Of a stretch of 64,000 nucleotides of DNA, positions 1 through 8,213 are shown piece after piece (the stretch's first letter is position 1; every line of letters begins with the position of its first letter). The stretch spans positions 186,001 through 250,000 of the forward strand of contig NZ_JANKJG010000003.1 of NCBI RefSeq assembly GCF_024733015.1, in the 5' to 3' direction. A model generated the notes under the pieces. That model searched no databases, had not been told where the DNA came from, and saw only the letters and a program-made list of their open reading frames with translations. The translations under genes and the position numbers were made by a program. The DNA is from Pseudosulfitobacter koreensis (GTDB lineage Bacteria; Pseudomonadota; Alphaproteobacteria; Rhodobacterales; Rhodobacteraceae).

Positions 1-130
1 TCTGACCGGCCAGCTGCTGTCCACGCCGAATGTCGCCAGCGTCAAGACATCGCTGGTGATCCGTCAGGCCAAGGACGAGGCGGGCGTGCCCTTCGACGTT
101 CTGGAAGAGCGGTTGAAAAAGACTGCCTGA
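1..130 (+). CDS. Lrp/AsnC-family transcriptional regulator, C-terminal end (partial)
   Basis: The window opens inside this gene. Codons from base 2 run to a TGA at 128-130 and give 42 residues. The stretch NVASVKTSLVIRQ followed by a basic, Lys-rich end looks like the last beta strand and tail of the effector-binding (RAM) domain of Lrp/AsnC regulators, where a SxTSLVIR-like strand is usual. The DNA-binding half lies outside the window, so target and effector cannot be guessed. It converges on the minus-strand Hint-domain gene 40 bases downstream. Confidence 0.6.
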   Translation, partial: LTGQLLSTPNVASVKTSLVIRQAKDEAGVPFDVLEERLKKTA

Positions 131-170
131 TATCTGCGCGACCCGCGCATGATGCGCGGGCCGACCCGTT

Positions 171-923
171 TCAGGCCGCCTCTTCGGTGCCGTCCGGCGC
201 GCGCAGATGCGCCAGCGCGCCAAAGTCGGTCACATGTGAAATCCGCGGGAACATCCCCAGAAACAGGTCCCGCACCGCGTGGCTGACCGAGCGTGTGCTT
301 TGCGTGCCGGGGTGAAAGGTTTCCATCTGCAGGCCGCCTGCAAAGACCGTCGCATGGCGGGTCAGGCACAGGTGGAACAGGCGCACCTGCGTGGGCGGTG
401 CCACTTCGATCACGTTGACGCCATCGACGAAATCGCGGGCGAGGGTCAGCATCTGCGCGCCGGAGACCTGATTTCCGCGCAGGTGGTGCGGGGTCTGCAG
501 CAGGCGAGCCGATGGGCCGACGGTCAGAAAGCTTTCGGGGCGGCCGGGGCCGAAGGTGTCGGCCATGATGCGGATCAGGGGCGTGCGGCGGCCGGTGTCG
601 GCGGGCACGAAACTGGTCGAGCCGATCCAGACGGCCTGTGCCGCCTCGCCGTCGCCGGTGCGCAGCCAGTCGCCCGGTTGCAGGTCTTCGATGGCGATGG
701 GGCCATCGCGTCCTTCCAGCACCGTGCCGCGCGCAAAGGCGGAAAACGCCTGTTCGATCAGGGGCAGGGCCGGGGCCTTGACCTGGCTGACCAGACGGCT
801 GCCATCGGCACGCAGCGCCGCAATCTCGTAGGTTCGGCTGGCGGGCAGGCTGACGCTCCGCGATATCGGGGCGGCATAGGTCTGGTGGCGCGAATGCCCG
901 GAGGGGGCGGCAGAGATGGTCAT
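171..923 (-). CDS. Hint-domain-containing protein
   Basis: The product has 250 residues. After about 65 N-terminal residues comes a Hint (hedgehog/intein) core beginning FARGTVLEGRDG, followed by IEDLQPGDWLRTGDG, the usual block A region, and ending near a HATVFAGGLQMETFHPG stretch. Stand-alone Hint proteins of this kind are common in Rhodobacteraceae and often occur in secreted or toxin-like proteins; their function is mostly unknown. The expected Cys at the first splice position is absent here (Ala-Arg-Gly-Thr), so intein-like self-cleavage should not be assumed. I chose the ATG at 921-923, preceded by AGGG, over an upstream ATG at 1010 because the longer N-terminus is Arg-rich and looks like untranslated leader. 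Confidence 0.75.
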   Translation of the reverse strand: MTISAAPSGHSRHQTYAAPISRSVSLPASRTYEIAALRADGSRLVSQVKAPALPLIEQAFSAFARGTVLEGRDGPIAIEDLQPGDWLRTGDGEAAQAVWIGSTSFVPADTGRRTPLIRIMADTFGPGRPESFLTVGPSARLLQTPHHLRGNQVSGAQMLTLARDFVDGVNVIEVAPPTQVRLFHLCLTRHATVFAGGLQMETFHPGTQSTRSVSHAVRDLFLGMFPRISHVTDFGALAHLRAPDGTEEAA

Positions 924-1074
924 GCGATTAACCCTAAGCTGGTCGGTCACATCTGATGTCGGCCCCCACCGACGACGACAGATGAACTGAGGTTCACGTG
1001 TCTGATGCACCTCTAATCGCCAATCCTGCCTCCGATTGTCAAAAAGCAGAAGACATTAATGCCCTGAAACGCAT

Positions 1075-1100
1075 CAATCCGCCCAAACGGGGGCGGATTG
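1075..1100. other. Perfect 9-bp hairpin
   Basis: CAATCCGCC and GGCGGATTG form a perfect inverted repeat with an 8-base loop. It lies between the Hint gene and the 46-residue gene, both on the minus strand. Neither side carries a T-run, so it is at best a weak or factor-assisted terminator for the small gene. The rest of 924-1209 shows no gene. Confidence 0.35.
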
Positions 1101-1209
1101 TAGGACGGGCAGCGCGCCGCGCGCCACATTTGACATATTTCGCGGTGAACCCATGCGGGCCAGTGCCGCGAATGATTCGAAGCCCAGATAGGCCCCAGGT
1201 GGGCCGGGA

Positions 1210-1350
1210 TCAGGCCGCTTTGCGCGTCAGCTCGGCCTTGCGTTTCGCGATGAAGGCGGCGCGGCGTGCGCCACGGGCCCAAGGCATCACGGTCTTGTCG
1301 TCGGCTGCTGCTGCGACCACGGATTTGATGAAGCGTGTGTTGGTTTTCAT
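1210..1350 (-). CDS. Conserved small basic protein (46 residues)
   Basis: An ATG at 1348-1350 opens a 46-codon frame ending TGA at 1210-1212. The start is preceded by AAAGGG at a suitable distance. The protein begins MKTNTRFIKSVV, contains MPWARGARRAAFIAKR and ends RKAA; it is strongly basic with no membrane segment or Cys. I believe proteins of this shape recur in Rhodobacteraceae, but this is from memory and unverified. The function is unknown; the Arg/Lys-rich middle would allow nucleic-acid or ribosome binding. It is easily missed by gene callers because of its length. Confidence 0.6.
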   Translation of the reverse strand: MKTNTRFIKSVVAAAADDKTVMPWARGARRAAFIAKRKAELTRKAA

Positions 1351-1454
1351 GTCGGTGCCCTTTGCTCAGTCATCTCTGCGGCGTTTGGTGCCGCTGTTGA
1401 GATCATTTCTGACAGGGTTTTCGGGCGTGGTTGGGACCGGTTTCGGCCAATTTC

Positions 1455-1482
1455 AAGATAGATTAAGGCAAAATGTGTACAA
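1455..1482 (-). promoter_or_regulatory. Candidate promoter of the 46-residue gene
   Basis: On the minus strand TTGTAC (1482-1477) and TATCTT (1460-1455) are separated by 16 bases, about 105 bases upstream of the small gene's start. The match is moderate and no operator is evident. Confidence 0.3.
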
Positions 1483-1499
1483 TAAAGGCAGCGCTGCCC
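1482..1499 (-). terminator. Candidate terminator of pgeF
   Basis: GGCAGCGCTGCC at 1487-1498 is a perfect palindrome. Read on the minus strand just after pgeF it can fold as GGCAG-cg-CTGCC and is followed by TTTATTG. The stem is short, so this is tentative. Confidence 0.35.
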
Positions 1500-1523
1500 T
1501 GATTGTTTCCTGTTTTATATGGT

Positions 1524-2279
1524 TCAGAGCCTGATCGCGGCGATCAATCGGCCATAATCTGCGGCGCGGTCGTGGACCGACCGGCGGTAGGAGAAGAATT
1601 GCGCCGGATCGGAATAGGTGCAGTGCCGCGTCCATTCGGCGGAGGCCACGCCACGGGCACGCAGGCGGTGCAGGCCATAGCCGGGCAGGTCATACATCAT
1701 CCGGTCGCCGGTGCCGTTGGCGAAGAACCGGGCGCTCGCGTCGTCCTCGGCGATGTGGGTCTCGAAGAACTCCGGCCCGACCTCGTAGGCGCGCTGGCTG
1801 ATCGAGGGGCCGATGACCGCGTGAATATTGTCCGCCGAGGCGCCCAAGGCTTCCATCGCATCGACTGTTGCCTCAAGCACACCGTCGAGCGTGCCGCGCC
1901 AGCCTGCGTGTGCGGCGCCGATCACCTTGGCCTCGTGGTCGGCAAAGAGCACCGGTTGGCAGTCGGCGGACAGCACCGACAGGGCCAGTCCCGGCGTGGC
2001 GGTGACCATCGCGTCGGCCTTGGGCTTGGTGGGCAGGGGGGCGGTGACCTGGACCACCTTGGTCGAATGTACCTGATGCACGCCCAGCAGGTGATCGGCG
2101 GGCACGTCCATCCGTGCGGCCACGCGGGCGCGGTTGATGGCGACGATCTCGCTTTGGTCGGTGCTGCCGCTGCCGCAGTTCAGACCGGCGAACACGCCCG
2201 ACGATGCCCCGCCCGCGCGGGTGAAGAACCCGTGAGCAAGGGGATCAAGCGTGTCATGTGTCAGAAGCTTCAGCGTCAT
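1524..2279 (-). CDS. pgeF: Peptidoglycan editing factor / multicopper polyphenol oxidase-like protein
   Basis: This is a 251-residue protein of the YfiH/DUF152 family, which removes misincorporated amino acids (L-Ser for L-Ala) from UDP-MurNAc precursors and was formerly called a laccase or nucleoside-cleaving enzyme. The metal ligands of the family are visible: His71 in GVHQVHS, Cys107 in SADC and His124 in AAHAGWRG. Length is normal. It is the last gene of the lgt-methyltransferase-pgeF operon, and its ATG overlaps the previous stop as ATGA (2276-2279), so translation is probably coupled. The cell-envelope role agrees with lgt being upstream. Confidence 0.93.
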   Translation of the reverse strand: MTLKLLTHDTLDPLAHGFFTRAGGASSGVFAGLNCGSGSTDQSEIVAINRARVAARMDVPADHLLGVHQVHSTKVVQVTAPLPTKPKADAMVTATPGLALSVLSADCQPVLFADHEAKVIGAAHAGWRGTLDGVLEATVDAMEALGASADNIHAVIGPSISQRAYEVGPEFFETHIAEDDASARFFANGTGDRMMYDLPGYGLHRLRARGVASAEWTRHCTYSDPAQFFSYRRSVHDRAADYGRLIAAIRL

Positions 2280-3334
2280 GGTTCCAGACCCGGTGGCGGC
2301 GTGGCCCCCGTCGGATAGAGGCCCAGCACTTTGAACAGGTTTCCCATTTCTGCGGGGTGCGTCAACCGGCGATGTGCGGCGACATGCGCGTCTAGCGGTC
2401 CGCCGCGCAGGGTTTGCGCCAGTGCCTGCGCGCGCTGGGTGATGCCAAGCCTTTCCAGAAACACGCCTTGGGGGGTGATGCGCGTGAACGCGCAGCGGGC
2501 GGCCTGCGTCAGCGCCTCGAAATCCACATGGGTGGTCAGGTCGGCGGTGCCTGGGTCGGCCAGCGGGTCGGTAGTTTCATGGTCCTTGACCGCCTGCAAT
2601 GTGTCGCCCAGCGAGCGCCAGTCGCCATAGTCGATGATCAGCGCCGCACCGCCATGATCACGGATGCGGCTGCTGATTGTGTCGGTGATCGGGGTGGCGC
2701 CTGGGCAGACCTCGACGATGTCGTCCTGGCCCGTGTCCTCAAGCCGATGCGCCAAAGCGGGCTGCAGTGTGGCGGGGCCCAGGCCCATGTGCAAGCGGTC
2801 GCCATCTGCGCCCACCATCCGTTCGCGCCAGCGGTCGCCGTCGCGCTGGTACTGGTGCACCGGCAGCGCGTCGAAAAATTCGTTGGCAACCAGATAAAGC
2901 GGCTGTTCGGGCAGGGCGTGAACGCTGTCGAGCCATTGCGGGGCGAGGTCTTTCAGTGCGGTGGCCTGAACCTCGCGCAGTTTGGGCGACGCCTCGATCA
3001 GTGCGATCTGCATGGCGTCGTGGAACCCCGGCACGCGGGCGGTGGCGCGCAGGATATCGGCCATCAGCGTCCCGCGACCGGGGCCAAGTTCGGCCAATGT
3101 GAATGCGGGTGGTGCACCCTGATCCAGCCAGCTTTGCGCCAGTGACAGGCCAATCAACTCGCCGAACATCTGGCTGATCTCGGGGGCGGTGGTGAAATCG
3201 CCGCCAGCGCCCAGCGGATCGCGGGTGGTGTAATAGCCGTGGGTCGGATGCAGCAGCGCCTCGGACATATAGTCGGCAAGGGTGATCGGACCCATGGCCG
3301 TGATCCGGTCGGTCAGTATCCGCAGCAGCGACAT
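2276..3334 (-). CDS. SAM-dependent methyltransferase, NDUFAF7/MidA family
   Basis: The product has 352 residues and belongs to COG1565, related to mitochondrial NDUFAF7, which dimethylates an arginine of the NDUFS2 subunit during complex I assembly. The family N-terminal block HGYYTTRDPLGAGGDFTTAPE is at about residues 32-52, and the SAM-binding loop AELGPGRGTL is at 81-90. The start is the ATG at 3332-3334, which shares its A with the lgt stop (TGATG); the frame is open further upstream but would run inside lgt. The bacterial substrate is not established, and a role in complex I assembly here is inference from the mitochondrial relative. Its place between lgt and pgeF is common in Rhodobacteraceae. 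Confidence 0.88.
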   Translation of the reverse strand: MSLLRILTDRITAMGPITLADYMSEALLHPTHGYYTTRDPLGAGGDFTTAPEISQMFGELIGLSLAQSWLDQGAPPAFTLAELGPGRGTLMADILRATARVPGFHDAMQIALIEASPKLREVQATALKDLAPQWLDSVHALPEQPLYLVANEFFDALPVHQYQRDGDRWRERMVGADGDRLHMGLGPATLQPALAHRLEDTGQDDIVEVCPGATPITDTISSRIRDHGGAALIIDYGDWRSLGDTLQAVKDHETTDPLADPGTADLTTHVDFEALTQAARCAFTRITPQGVFLERLGITQRAQALAQTLRGGPLDAHVAAHRRLTHPAEMGNLFKVLGLYPTGATPPPGLEP

Positions 3335-4224
3335 CAGGCGGGCGGCGTCCGGCGCGCGCGCAGGATCAGCCAAAGCCCAAGGGCGATCATCGGCAGCGAC
3401 AGGATTTGCCCCATGGTCAGACCCCAGCCGCCGACATGCCAGGCCAGCCCCAGCGGATTGCCGTCGGAGATGAACTGCGCGTCCGGCTGGCGGACGAATT
3501 CCACCACGAACCGCGACAGCCCGTAGCCCGCAAAGAACGTCCCCGCGACGCGGCCCGGAAATTTCAGTGCGTCACGTCGCCAGACCAGGATCAGCAGGAT
3601 GGCGCCCAGAATCAGCCCCTCGAGCAGCGCCTCGTAAAGCTGGCTGGGGTGTCGGGCGCAGAGCCCCACAACGTCGGGGCAATATTGGGCGGCATCGCCG
3701 GGAAAGGCGACGCCCCAGGGCAGATCGGTTGGACGGCCCCAAAGTTCGGCGTTGATGAAGTTCGAGATCCGGCCCAGCAGCAGCCCCGGCGGCACGCCAA
3801 GGGCAATCGCATCGGCGGCGGAGGTTTTCGGGATGCCCTGCCGCCAGGTGTAGATGTAGGCGGCGATGACCACGCCCAGAAGCCCGCCGTGGAACGACAT
3901 GCCACCCTGCCAGATCGCCAGGATCTGCGATGGATTGGCGAGATAATAGGCGGGCTGGTAAAACAGCACATACCCCAGCCGCCCGCCGAGGATCACGCCG
4001 ACGATGATCCAGGTCAGCAGGTCCTCGATCTGGGTCGTCGTCATGGGCGGTGTGTCGTTGCGCCACAGGCGCGCGCGCCGGGTCGCCATGACCACCAGCC
4101 GCCACCCCGCAAGGATGCCGACGATATAGGCCAGCGCATACCACCGCAGCGCGATGGTCATGCCAAAGATCGACACCGAAAAGATGTCTGGAGAGATGTC
4201 GGGGAAGGGGATCAAACCGGTCAT
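3334..4224 (-). CDS. lgt: Phosphatidylglycerol-prolipoprotein diacylglyceryl transferase
   Basis: Lgt transfers diacylglycerol from phosphatidylglycerol to the lipobox Cys of prolipoproteins at the inner membrane. The 296-residue product has about seven hydrophobic segments and the family signatures: HGGLLG near 112, [13 protein letters not shown] at 151-163 (with the Arg equivalent to E. coli Arg143), [13 protein letters not shown] at 191-203 and VVEFVRQPD, which holds the second essential Arg. I chose ATG 4222-4224 because [12 protein letters not shown] aligns with the usual lgt start; an ATG five codons upstream is possible, and neither has a strong ribosome-binding site. It heads the lgt-methyltransferase-pgeF operon and is divergent from ubiK. 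Confidence 0.95.
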   Translation of the reverse strand: MTGLIPFPDISPDIFSVSIFGMTIALRWYALAYIVGILAGWRLVVMATRRARLWRNDTPPMTTTQIEDLLTWIIVGVILGGRLGYVLFYQPAYYLANPSQILAIWQGGMSFHGGLLGVVIAAYIYTWRQGIPKTSAADAIALGVPPGLLLGRISNFINAELWGRPTDLPWGVAFPGDAAQYCPDVVGLCARHPSQLYEALLEGLILGAILLILVWRRDALKFPGRVAGTFFAGYGLSRFVVEFVRQPDAQFISDGNPLGLAWHVGGWGLTMGQILSLPMIALGLWLILRARRTPPA

Positions 4225-4320
4225 GGATGCGACATGCATGTGCCGCGCGGGGGAAGTCAACCTTGCGGGCGCGGGCCTGTCGCCCCATATAGGAGGTAAG
4301 CCAGTTAAAGGAGTATGCAC

Positions 4321-4560
4321 ATGCAGGCGCGTGGCAAGATTTTCGACGATATTTCGCAGCTGATGACTAATGCGATGGGCGTGGCACAGGGTGCCAAGGG
4401 CGAAGCCGAAACCGCGATGAAATCGCTGATGGACCGCTGGCTGGCGGACCGCGATTTCGTCACCCGCGAGGAATTCGACGCGGTGCGCGCGATGGCGCAA
4501 AAGGCCCGCGAAGAGAACGAAGCGCTGAAGGCGCGGCTCGATGCGATGGAAAGCAAGTAA
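4321..4560 (+). CDS. ubiK: Accessory factor UbiK family (BMFP) protein
   Basis: This 79-residue helical protein starts [14 protein letters not shown] and ends in a coiled coil ([10 protein letters not shown]). BMFP proteins help aerobic ubiquinone biosynthesis in Enterobacteria (UbiK, partner of UbiJ) and are mildly membrane-fusogenic in Brucella. The start is decided by the ribosome-binding site: AAGGAG at 4308-4313 sits 7 bases from the ATG at 4321 but only 1 base from another in-frame ATG at 4315. A strong terminator follows at 4612, so it is probably monocistronic. Confidence 0.9.
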   Translation: MQARGKIFDDISQLMTNAMGVAQGAKGEAETAMKSLMDRWLADRDFVTREEFDAVRAMAQKAREENEALKARLDAMESK

Positions 4561-4611
4561 GAGTTTTTTGCGCTCTGACTGCCGATCCGGGATTTGTGAA
4601 TAATTCATGAA

Positions 4612-4641
4612 CGTCTGCCCCTTCCGGGGCGGGCGTTTTTT
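4612..4641 (+). terminator. Rho-independent terminator after ubiK
   Basis: CGTCTGCCCC, loop TTCC and GGGGCGGGCG form a 10-bp stem with two G-T pairs, directly followed by six T residues. Confidence 0.8.
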
Positions 4642-4709
4642 GTTGTTCTGGCGGGCTGGGCCACGGTCCAGCGACCCTATCAGGCGTCCATTTTGTGCGC
4701 CCCAGAACC

Positions 4710-4738
4710 TTTTCCACAACTTATTGAACTTATCCCCA
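4710..4738 (+). promoter_or_regulatory. Two DnaA-box-like nonamers
   Basis: TTTTCCACA (4710-4718) and TTATCCCCA (4730-4738) each match the DnaA box TTATCCACA at eight of nine positions, in the same orientation and in a locally AT-rich stretch ahead of the YbjN gene. A regulatory DnaA site is possible; two near matches are too few to argue for an origin. Confidence 0.25.
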
Positions 4739-4881
4739 AATAAAGGGTTGCCACAGCCCCGCCCCACCTGCACCATATTTGGTAGAGATACGGGGGGATC
4801 ACCCCGATACTCAGAGCAGGCACCTAGCATTTGGGGGCTCGACATGGGCCCATCGCTAGAGCGAGAAAAAGAGGTAGCGAC

Positions 4882-5382
4882 ATGGCCCTTTCCGAGCATT
4901 ACCTGGAAGACGAGATCCACCCGATTGATATTGTCGAGAACATCGCGGCGCATCATGACTGGGATTTCGACCGCATCGCAGACGATCAGATCGCGATGGC
5001 CGTCGAAGGCCAGTGGCGCACCTATTCTCTGACGCTGGCATGGTCCGGCTATGACGAGACGCTGCGTCTGGTCTGCACCTTCGAGATGGAGCCGCCCGAG
5101 GAAAAGCTGGGCGACCTCTATGCCCTGCTGAACCTGATCAACGACCAATGCTGGGCCGGTGCCTTTACCTTCTGGGCAGAGCAGAAGCTGATGGTCTACC
5201 GCTATGGGCTGGTGCTGGCCGGTGGCCAGGTCGCAGGCCCCGAGCAGGTCGATACCATGATCAACGCCGCCGTGATGAGTGCCGAGCGCTACTATCCCGC
5301 GCTGCAATTGCTGACCTGGGGCGACCGCACGCCCAAGGAAGCCTTGGACGTGGCCATTGCAGAGGCCTATGGCCGCGCGTAA
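4882..5382 (+). CDS. YbjN domain-containing protein
   Basis: The 166-residue protein belongs to the YbjN family, with the fold of type III secretion chaperones. It starts [20 protein letters not shown], has a mixed alpha/beta body ([17 protein letters not shown]) and ends with an acidic helix. The ATG at 4882 is preceded by GAGGT; the longer frame from 4831 would add an Arg-rich leader that does not look like protein. In E. coli YbjN affects motility and stress responses; in alphaproteobacteria its role is unknown. proC follows 39 bases downstream and may be co-transcribed. Confidence 0.85.
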   Translation: MALSEHYLEDEIHPIDIVENIAAHHDWDFDRIADDQIAMAVEGQWRTYSLTLAWSGYDETLRLVCTFEMEPPEEKLGDLYALLNLINDQCWAGAFTFWAEQKLMVYRYGLVLAGGQVAGPEQVDTMINAAVMSAERYYPALQLLTWGDRTPKEALDVAIAEAYGRA

Positions 5383-5421
5383 ACCTTCGCCCTGAACCAT
5401 AGGCGGGGGAAGGGTGAAACC

Positions 5422-6234
5422 ATGAAAGATGACGTGATCGCGCAGCGGGGCCTTGTGCTTTTGGGTTGCGGCAAGATGGGGTCGGCGATGCTGGCGGGCT
5501 GGCTGAAACGCGGTCTGCCCGCCACATCGGTCTGGGTGCAGGATCCGCATCCGTCGGAATGGCTGAAGGCCAGCGGCGTGCACATCAACGCCGAGTTGCC
5601 CGCCCATCCGGCAATCGTTCTGGTCGCGGTCAAGCCGCAGATGATGGGCGACGCGGTGCCGAACATGGCGCATATGGGCGGCGGCGACACCGTGTTCGTC
5701 AGCGTCGCGGCAGGCACGCCGATTTCCTATTTCGAAAAGACACTGGGCGTAGGCACGCCGGTCGTGCGGGCCATGCCGAACACGCCTGCCGCCGTGGGCC
5801 GTGGCATCACCGCCATCGTCGCCAACGCGGCCGGGGAGGGCGCGCTGGATGTGGCCGAGGAATTGCTGAGCGCCGTGGGGCAGGTGGTGCGGCTGGACAC
5901 GGAATCGCAGATCGACGCGGTTACGGGCGTCAGCGGGTCGGGGCCGGCTTATGTCTTTCACATGATCGAGACGATGGCAGCGGGGGGCGTGGCGCAGGGG
6001 CTTTCGCCGGAACTTGCGATGCAACTGGCCAAGGCCACGGTGGCGGGTGCCGGTGCGCTGGCAGAGGACGCGGACGAAGACCCCGCGCAGTTGCGCGTCA
6101 ATGTGACCTCGCCCAACGGCACGACGCAGGCGGCGCTTGAGGTGCTGATGGACGCCGAGACCGGATTTCCCGCGCTGCTGCCGCGCGCGGTGGCAGCGGC
6201 GACACGGCGGGCAAGGGAACTGGCGGATGGCTGA
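5422..6234 (+). CDS. proC: Pyrroline-5-carboxylate reductase
   Basis: ProC reduces pyrroline-5-carboxylate to proline with NAD(P)H, the last step of proline synthesis. The 270-residue protein has the Rossmann loop [15 protein letters not shown] near residues 13-27, the AVKPQMM strand, and the C-terminal signature beginning [15 protein letters not shown] that forms the dimer and substrate site. Length is normal. It overlaps the start of the next gene by 8 bases, so proC, the tRNA-binding protein gene and the hydroxyacid dehydrogenase gene form one translationally coupled unit. Confidence 0.95.
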   Translation: MKDDVIAQRGLVLLGCGKMGSAMLAGWLKRGLPATSVWVQDPHPSEWLKASGVHINAELPAHPAIVLVAVKPQMMGDAVPNMAHMGGGDTVFVSVAAGTPISYFEKTLGVGTPVVRAMPNTPAAVGRGITAIVANAAGEGALDVAEELLSAVGQVVRLDTESQIDAVTGVSGSGPAYVFHMIETMAAGGVAQGLSPELAMQLAKATVAGAGALAEDADEDPAQLRVNVTSPNGTTQAALEVLMDAETGFPALLPRAVAAATRRARELADG

Positions 6235-6568
6235 CAATCTGGATTTCGACACGTTTCTGAAAGTGGACATTCGCGTCGGCACCGTGCTGCGCGCAGAACC
6301 CTTTCCCGAGGCGCGCAAGCCCGCGATCAAGATGTGGATCGACTTTGGCGGCGACATCGGCGAGCGCAAGACCAGCGCCCAGATCACCGCGCATTACACG
6401 CCCGATATGCTGGTGGGCAAACAGGTGGCGGCGGTGGTGAACTTTCCGCCGCGTCAGATCGGACCGTTCATGTCCGAGGTGCTGGTGCTGGGGCTGCCCG
6501 ACGACAAGGGCGAAATCATCCTGCTGCGTCCCGATCAGGCGGTACCCGACGGGGGGCGCATGCATTGA
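6227..6568 (+). CDS. csaA: CsaA-like tRNA-binding protein
   Basis: This is a 113-residue single-domain protein of the EMAP-II/Trbp111 OB-fold family. The core [21 protein letters not shown] lies near residues 12-32, followed by the family block [21 protein letters not shown]. Trbp111 binds the outside corner of tRNA; CsaA of Bacillus was described as a secretion-related chaperone, and which role applies here cannot be told. The ATG lies 8 bases inside proC, and its stop TGA overlaps the TTG start of the following gene. Confidence 0.9.
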   Translation: MADNLDFDTFLKVDIRVGTVLRAEPFPEARKPAIKMWIDFGGDIGERKTSAQITAHYTPDMLVGKQVAAVVNFPPRQIGPFMSEVLVLGLPDDKGEIILLRPDQAVPDGGRMH

Positions 6569-7518
6569 AAACGCTCTTTATTTCGCGCCCCATGCCCGCC
6601 GATGTCGCAGCGCAGGCGCGCAAGCTCTTTAAGGTGACCATGCGCGAGAGCAACGCGCCGCTGTCGCAGGGCGAAATGATTGTCGCACTCGAAGGTTATG
6701 ACGCCGTGATGCCGACGCTGGGGGATGCGTTCAGCGCCGAGGTTTTTGTCAAGGCGCGCCCGCGTGCAGTGATGTTGGCGAACTTTGGGGTGGGCTATAA
6801 CCACATCGACGTTGCGGCAGCCAACGCGAAGGGGCTGATCGTCAGCAACACGCCGGGGGCCGTGACCGATGCCACGGCAGATACGGCTATGACGCTGATG
6901 CTGATGAGCGCACGGCGCGCGGGCGAAGGCGAGCGCATGGTGCGCGCGGGACAGTGGGCGGGGTGGCACCCGACGCAGATGCTGGGGCTGCACCTGACCG
7001 GCAAGACGGTCGGCATCGTCGGCATGGGCCGGATCGGGCAGGCCATCGCGCGGCGCTGCCACTTTGGCTTTGGCATGAAGGTGGCCTATTTCACGCGCTC
7101 GCCAAAGGATCTGGAGTTCGAGGCTGTGCCGTATGATGATCTGTCAAAGCTGGCCGCCGCGGTGGACGTTCTGGTGCTGGCGGTGCCGGGCGGGGCCGAG
7201 ACGCGGCATCTGATAGACGCGGATGTGCTGGCAGCGATGCCGCGCCACGCGCATCTGATCAACATCGCACGCGGCGACGTGGTGGACGAGGACGCGCTGA
7301 TCGCAGCCTTGCAAGGCGGTTTCATCGGTGGCGCGGGTCTGGACGTTTACGCTCAGGAGCCGCACGTGCCCACGGCGTTGAAAGCCCTTGAGAACGTCGT
7401 GCTGCTGCCGCATCTCGGCACCGCCGCGCTGGAGGTGCGCAGCGATATGGGGCTGATGGCGCTGCGCAATCTGCGCGCTGTGCTGATCGACGGGCAGGAC
7501 GCGCCGAACGCGGTTTGA
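6565..7518 (+). CDS. D-2-hydroxyacid dehydrogenase (D-glycerate dehydrogenase-like), TTG start
   Basis: The 317-residue enzyme belongs to the NAD(P)-dependent D-isomer-specific hydroxyacid dehydrogenases. It has NFGVGYNHID near 73-82, the dinucleotide loop GMGRIG at 153-158, and the catalytic triad Arg236 (NIARGD), Glu265 (AQEP) and His283 (LLPHLG). The resemblance is closest to glyoxylate/hydroxypyruvate reductases, but the substrate is not proven. The start is TTG at 6565, overlapping the csaA stop as TTGA with GGGGGGC upstream. The next in-frame ATG (6592) would cut into the first beta strand KTLFISRP and no ATG lies upstream. tdk converges 3 bases after the stop. Confidence 0.88.
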   Translation: MKTLFISRPMPADVAAQARKLFKVTMRESNAPLSQGEMIVALEGYDAVMPTLGDAFSAEVFVKARPRAVMLANFGVGYNHIDVAAANAKGLIVSNTPGAVTDATADTAMTLMLMSARRAGEGERMVRAGQWAGWHPTQMLGLHLTGKTVGIVGMGRIGQAIARRCHFGFGMKVAYFTRSPKDLEFEAVPYDDLSKLAAAVDVLVLAVPGGAETRHLIDADVLAAMPRHAHLINIARGDVVDEDALIAALQGGFIGGAGLDVYAQEPHVPTALKALENVVLLPHLGTAALEVRSDMGLMALRNLRAVLIDGQDAPNAV

Positions 7519-7521
7519 GGC

Positions 7522-8106
7522 TCAGGCCATGTCGCCCGTCGCCTTGCGCCAATGCCGGCGACATAGGCTGACGTAGGTCTCGTTGCCGCCAATCTGCACC
7601 TGAGCGCCGTCCTTGACGACGTTACCTTGGGCGTCCTGGCGCACGACCATGGATGCCTTCTTGCCGCAGTGGCAGATGGTGCGCACTTCGCGCATCTCAT
7701 CTGCCAGCGCCAGAAGCGTGGCCGAGCCGGGAAAGAGTTTGCCCTGAAAATCCACCCGCAGCCCGTAGCACATGATCGGCACCTTCAGATCGTCCACCGC
7801 GCGGGCCAGTTGCCAGACCTGCGCATCGCTGAGGAACTGCGCCTCGTCGATGAAGATGCAGGCGATCTGTGCGGTGGCCAGATGCGTCTTGATCTTGGCA
7901 AAGAGGTCTTCATCGGGGCCGAAGGTGTCGGCGTCCTGACCGATCCCGATGCGGCTGGCGATGCGGCCCTGACCGGCGCGATTGTCGAATTGCGCGGTGA
8001 TCAGATAGCACTGCATCCCGCGCTCGCGGTAGTTGTGCGCGGCCTGCAATAGAACCGTCGACTTGCCGGCGTTCATCGTGGAGTAGTGAAAATAGAGCTT
8101 TGCCAT
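7522..8106 (-). CDS. tdk: Thymidine kinase
   Basis: Tdk phosphorylates thymidine with ATP for salvage. The 194-residue protein is a type II enzyme: P-loop STMNAGKST near residues 9-17, the FIDEAQF stretch with the catalytic Glu near 88, and the lasso/zinc region with CHCGKK and a C-terminal CRRH supplying Cys/His ligands. Length is typical. It stands alone, convergent with the hydroxyacid dehydrogenase gene. It complements the cdd-deoA-deoB-upp salvage genes at 34-37 kb. Confidence 0.95.
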   Translation of the reverse strand: MAKLYFHYSTMNAGKSTVLLQAAHNYRERGMQCYLITAQFDNRAGQGRIASRIGIGQDADTFGPDEDLFAKIKTHLATAQIACIFIDEAQFLSDAQVWQLARAVDDLKVPIMCYGLRVDFQGKLFPGSATLLALADEMREVRTICHCGKKASMVVRQDAQGNVVKDGAQVQIGGNETYVSLCRRHWRKATGDMA

Positions 8107-8162
8107 GGGGCGAGGAGGTACGCCAACGCGGGGCGGCAGGCAAGATGGCGGGTGGCGAATCC

Positions 8163-8210
8163 GGGGGCTTTGCCCCCTGGTCCCCCAGGATATTTAGGGC
8201 CAAAAGAAAG
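8163..8210 (+). repeat. Roseobacter intergenic repeat, copy 1
   Basis: A GC hairpin (GGGGGCTTTGCCCCC) is followed by GGTCCCCC and the core AGGATATTTAGGGCCAAAAG. The core ends 3 bases from the stop codon of the minus-strand ketoacyl synthase gene. Related copies lie at 32601, 41109 and 56453, with a variant pair at 50606 and 50819. Confidence 0.7.
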
Positions 8211-8213
8211 CGG

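Noticed and set aside
171-923. Self-splicing intein
   Set aside because: The first splice residue is not Cys or Ser, and there is no host protein or C-terminal HN-Cys/Ser/Thr junction; it is a free-standing Hint protein.
4710-4738. Chromosomal replication origin
   Set aside because: Only two imperfect DnaA boxes, no AT-rich unwinding region and none of the usual origin-flanking genes.
3334-6387. Very long minus-strand open frame (1017 codons) through lgt and beyond
   Set aside because: Only its last 296 codons (lgt) have protein character; the rest is antisense to ubiK, the YbjN gene, proC and the csaA-like gene and is Arg/His-rich, as shadow frames are in GC-rich DNA.
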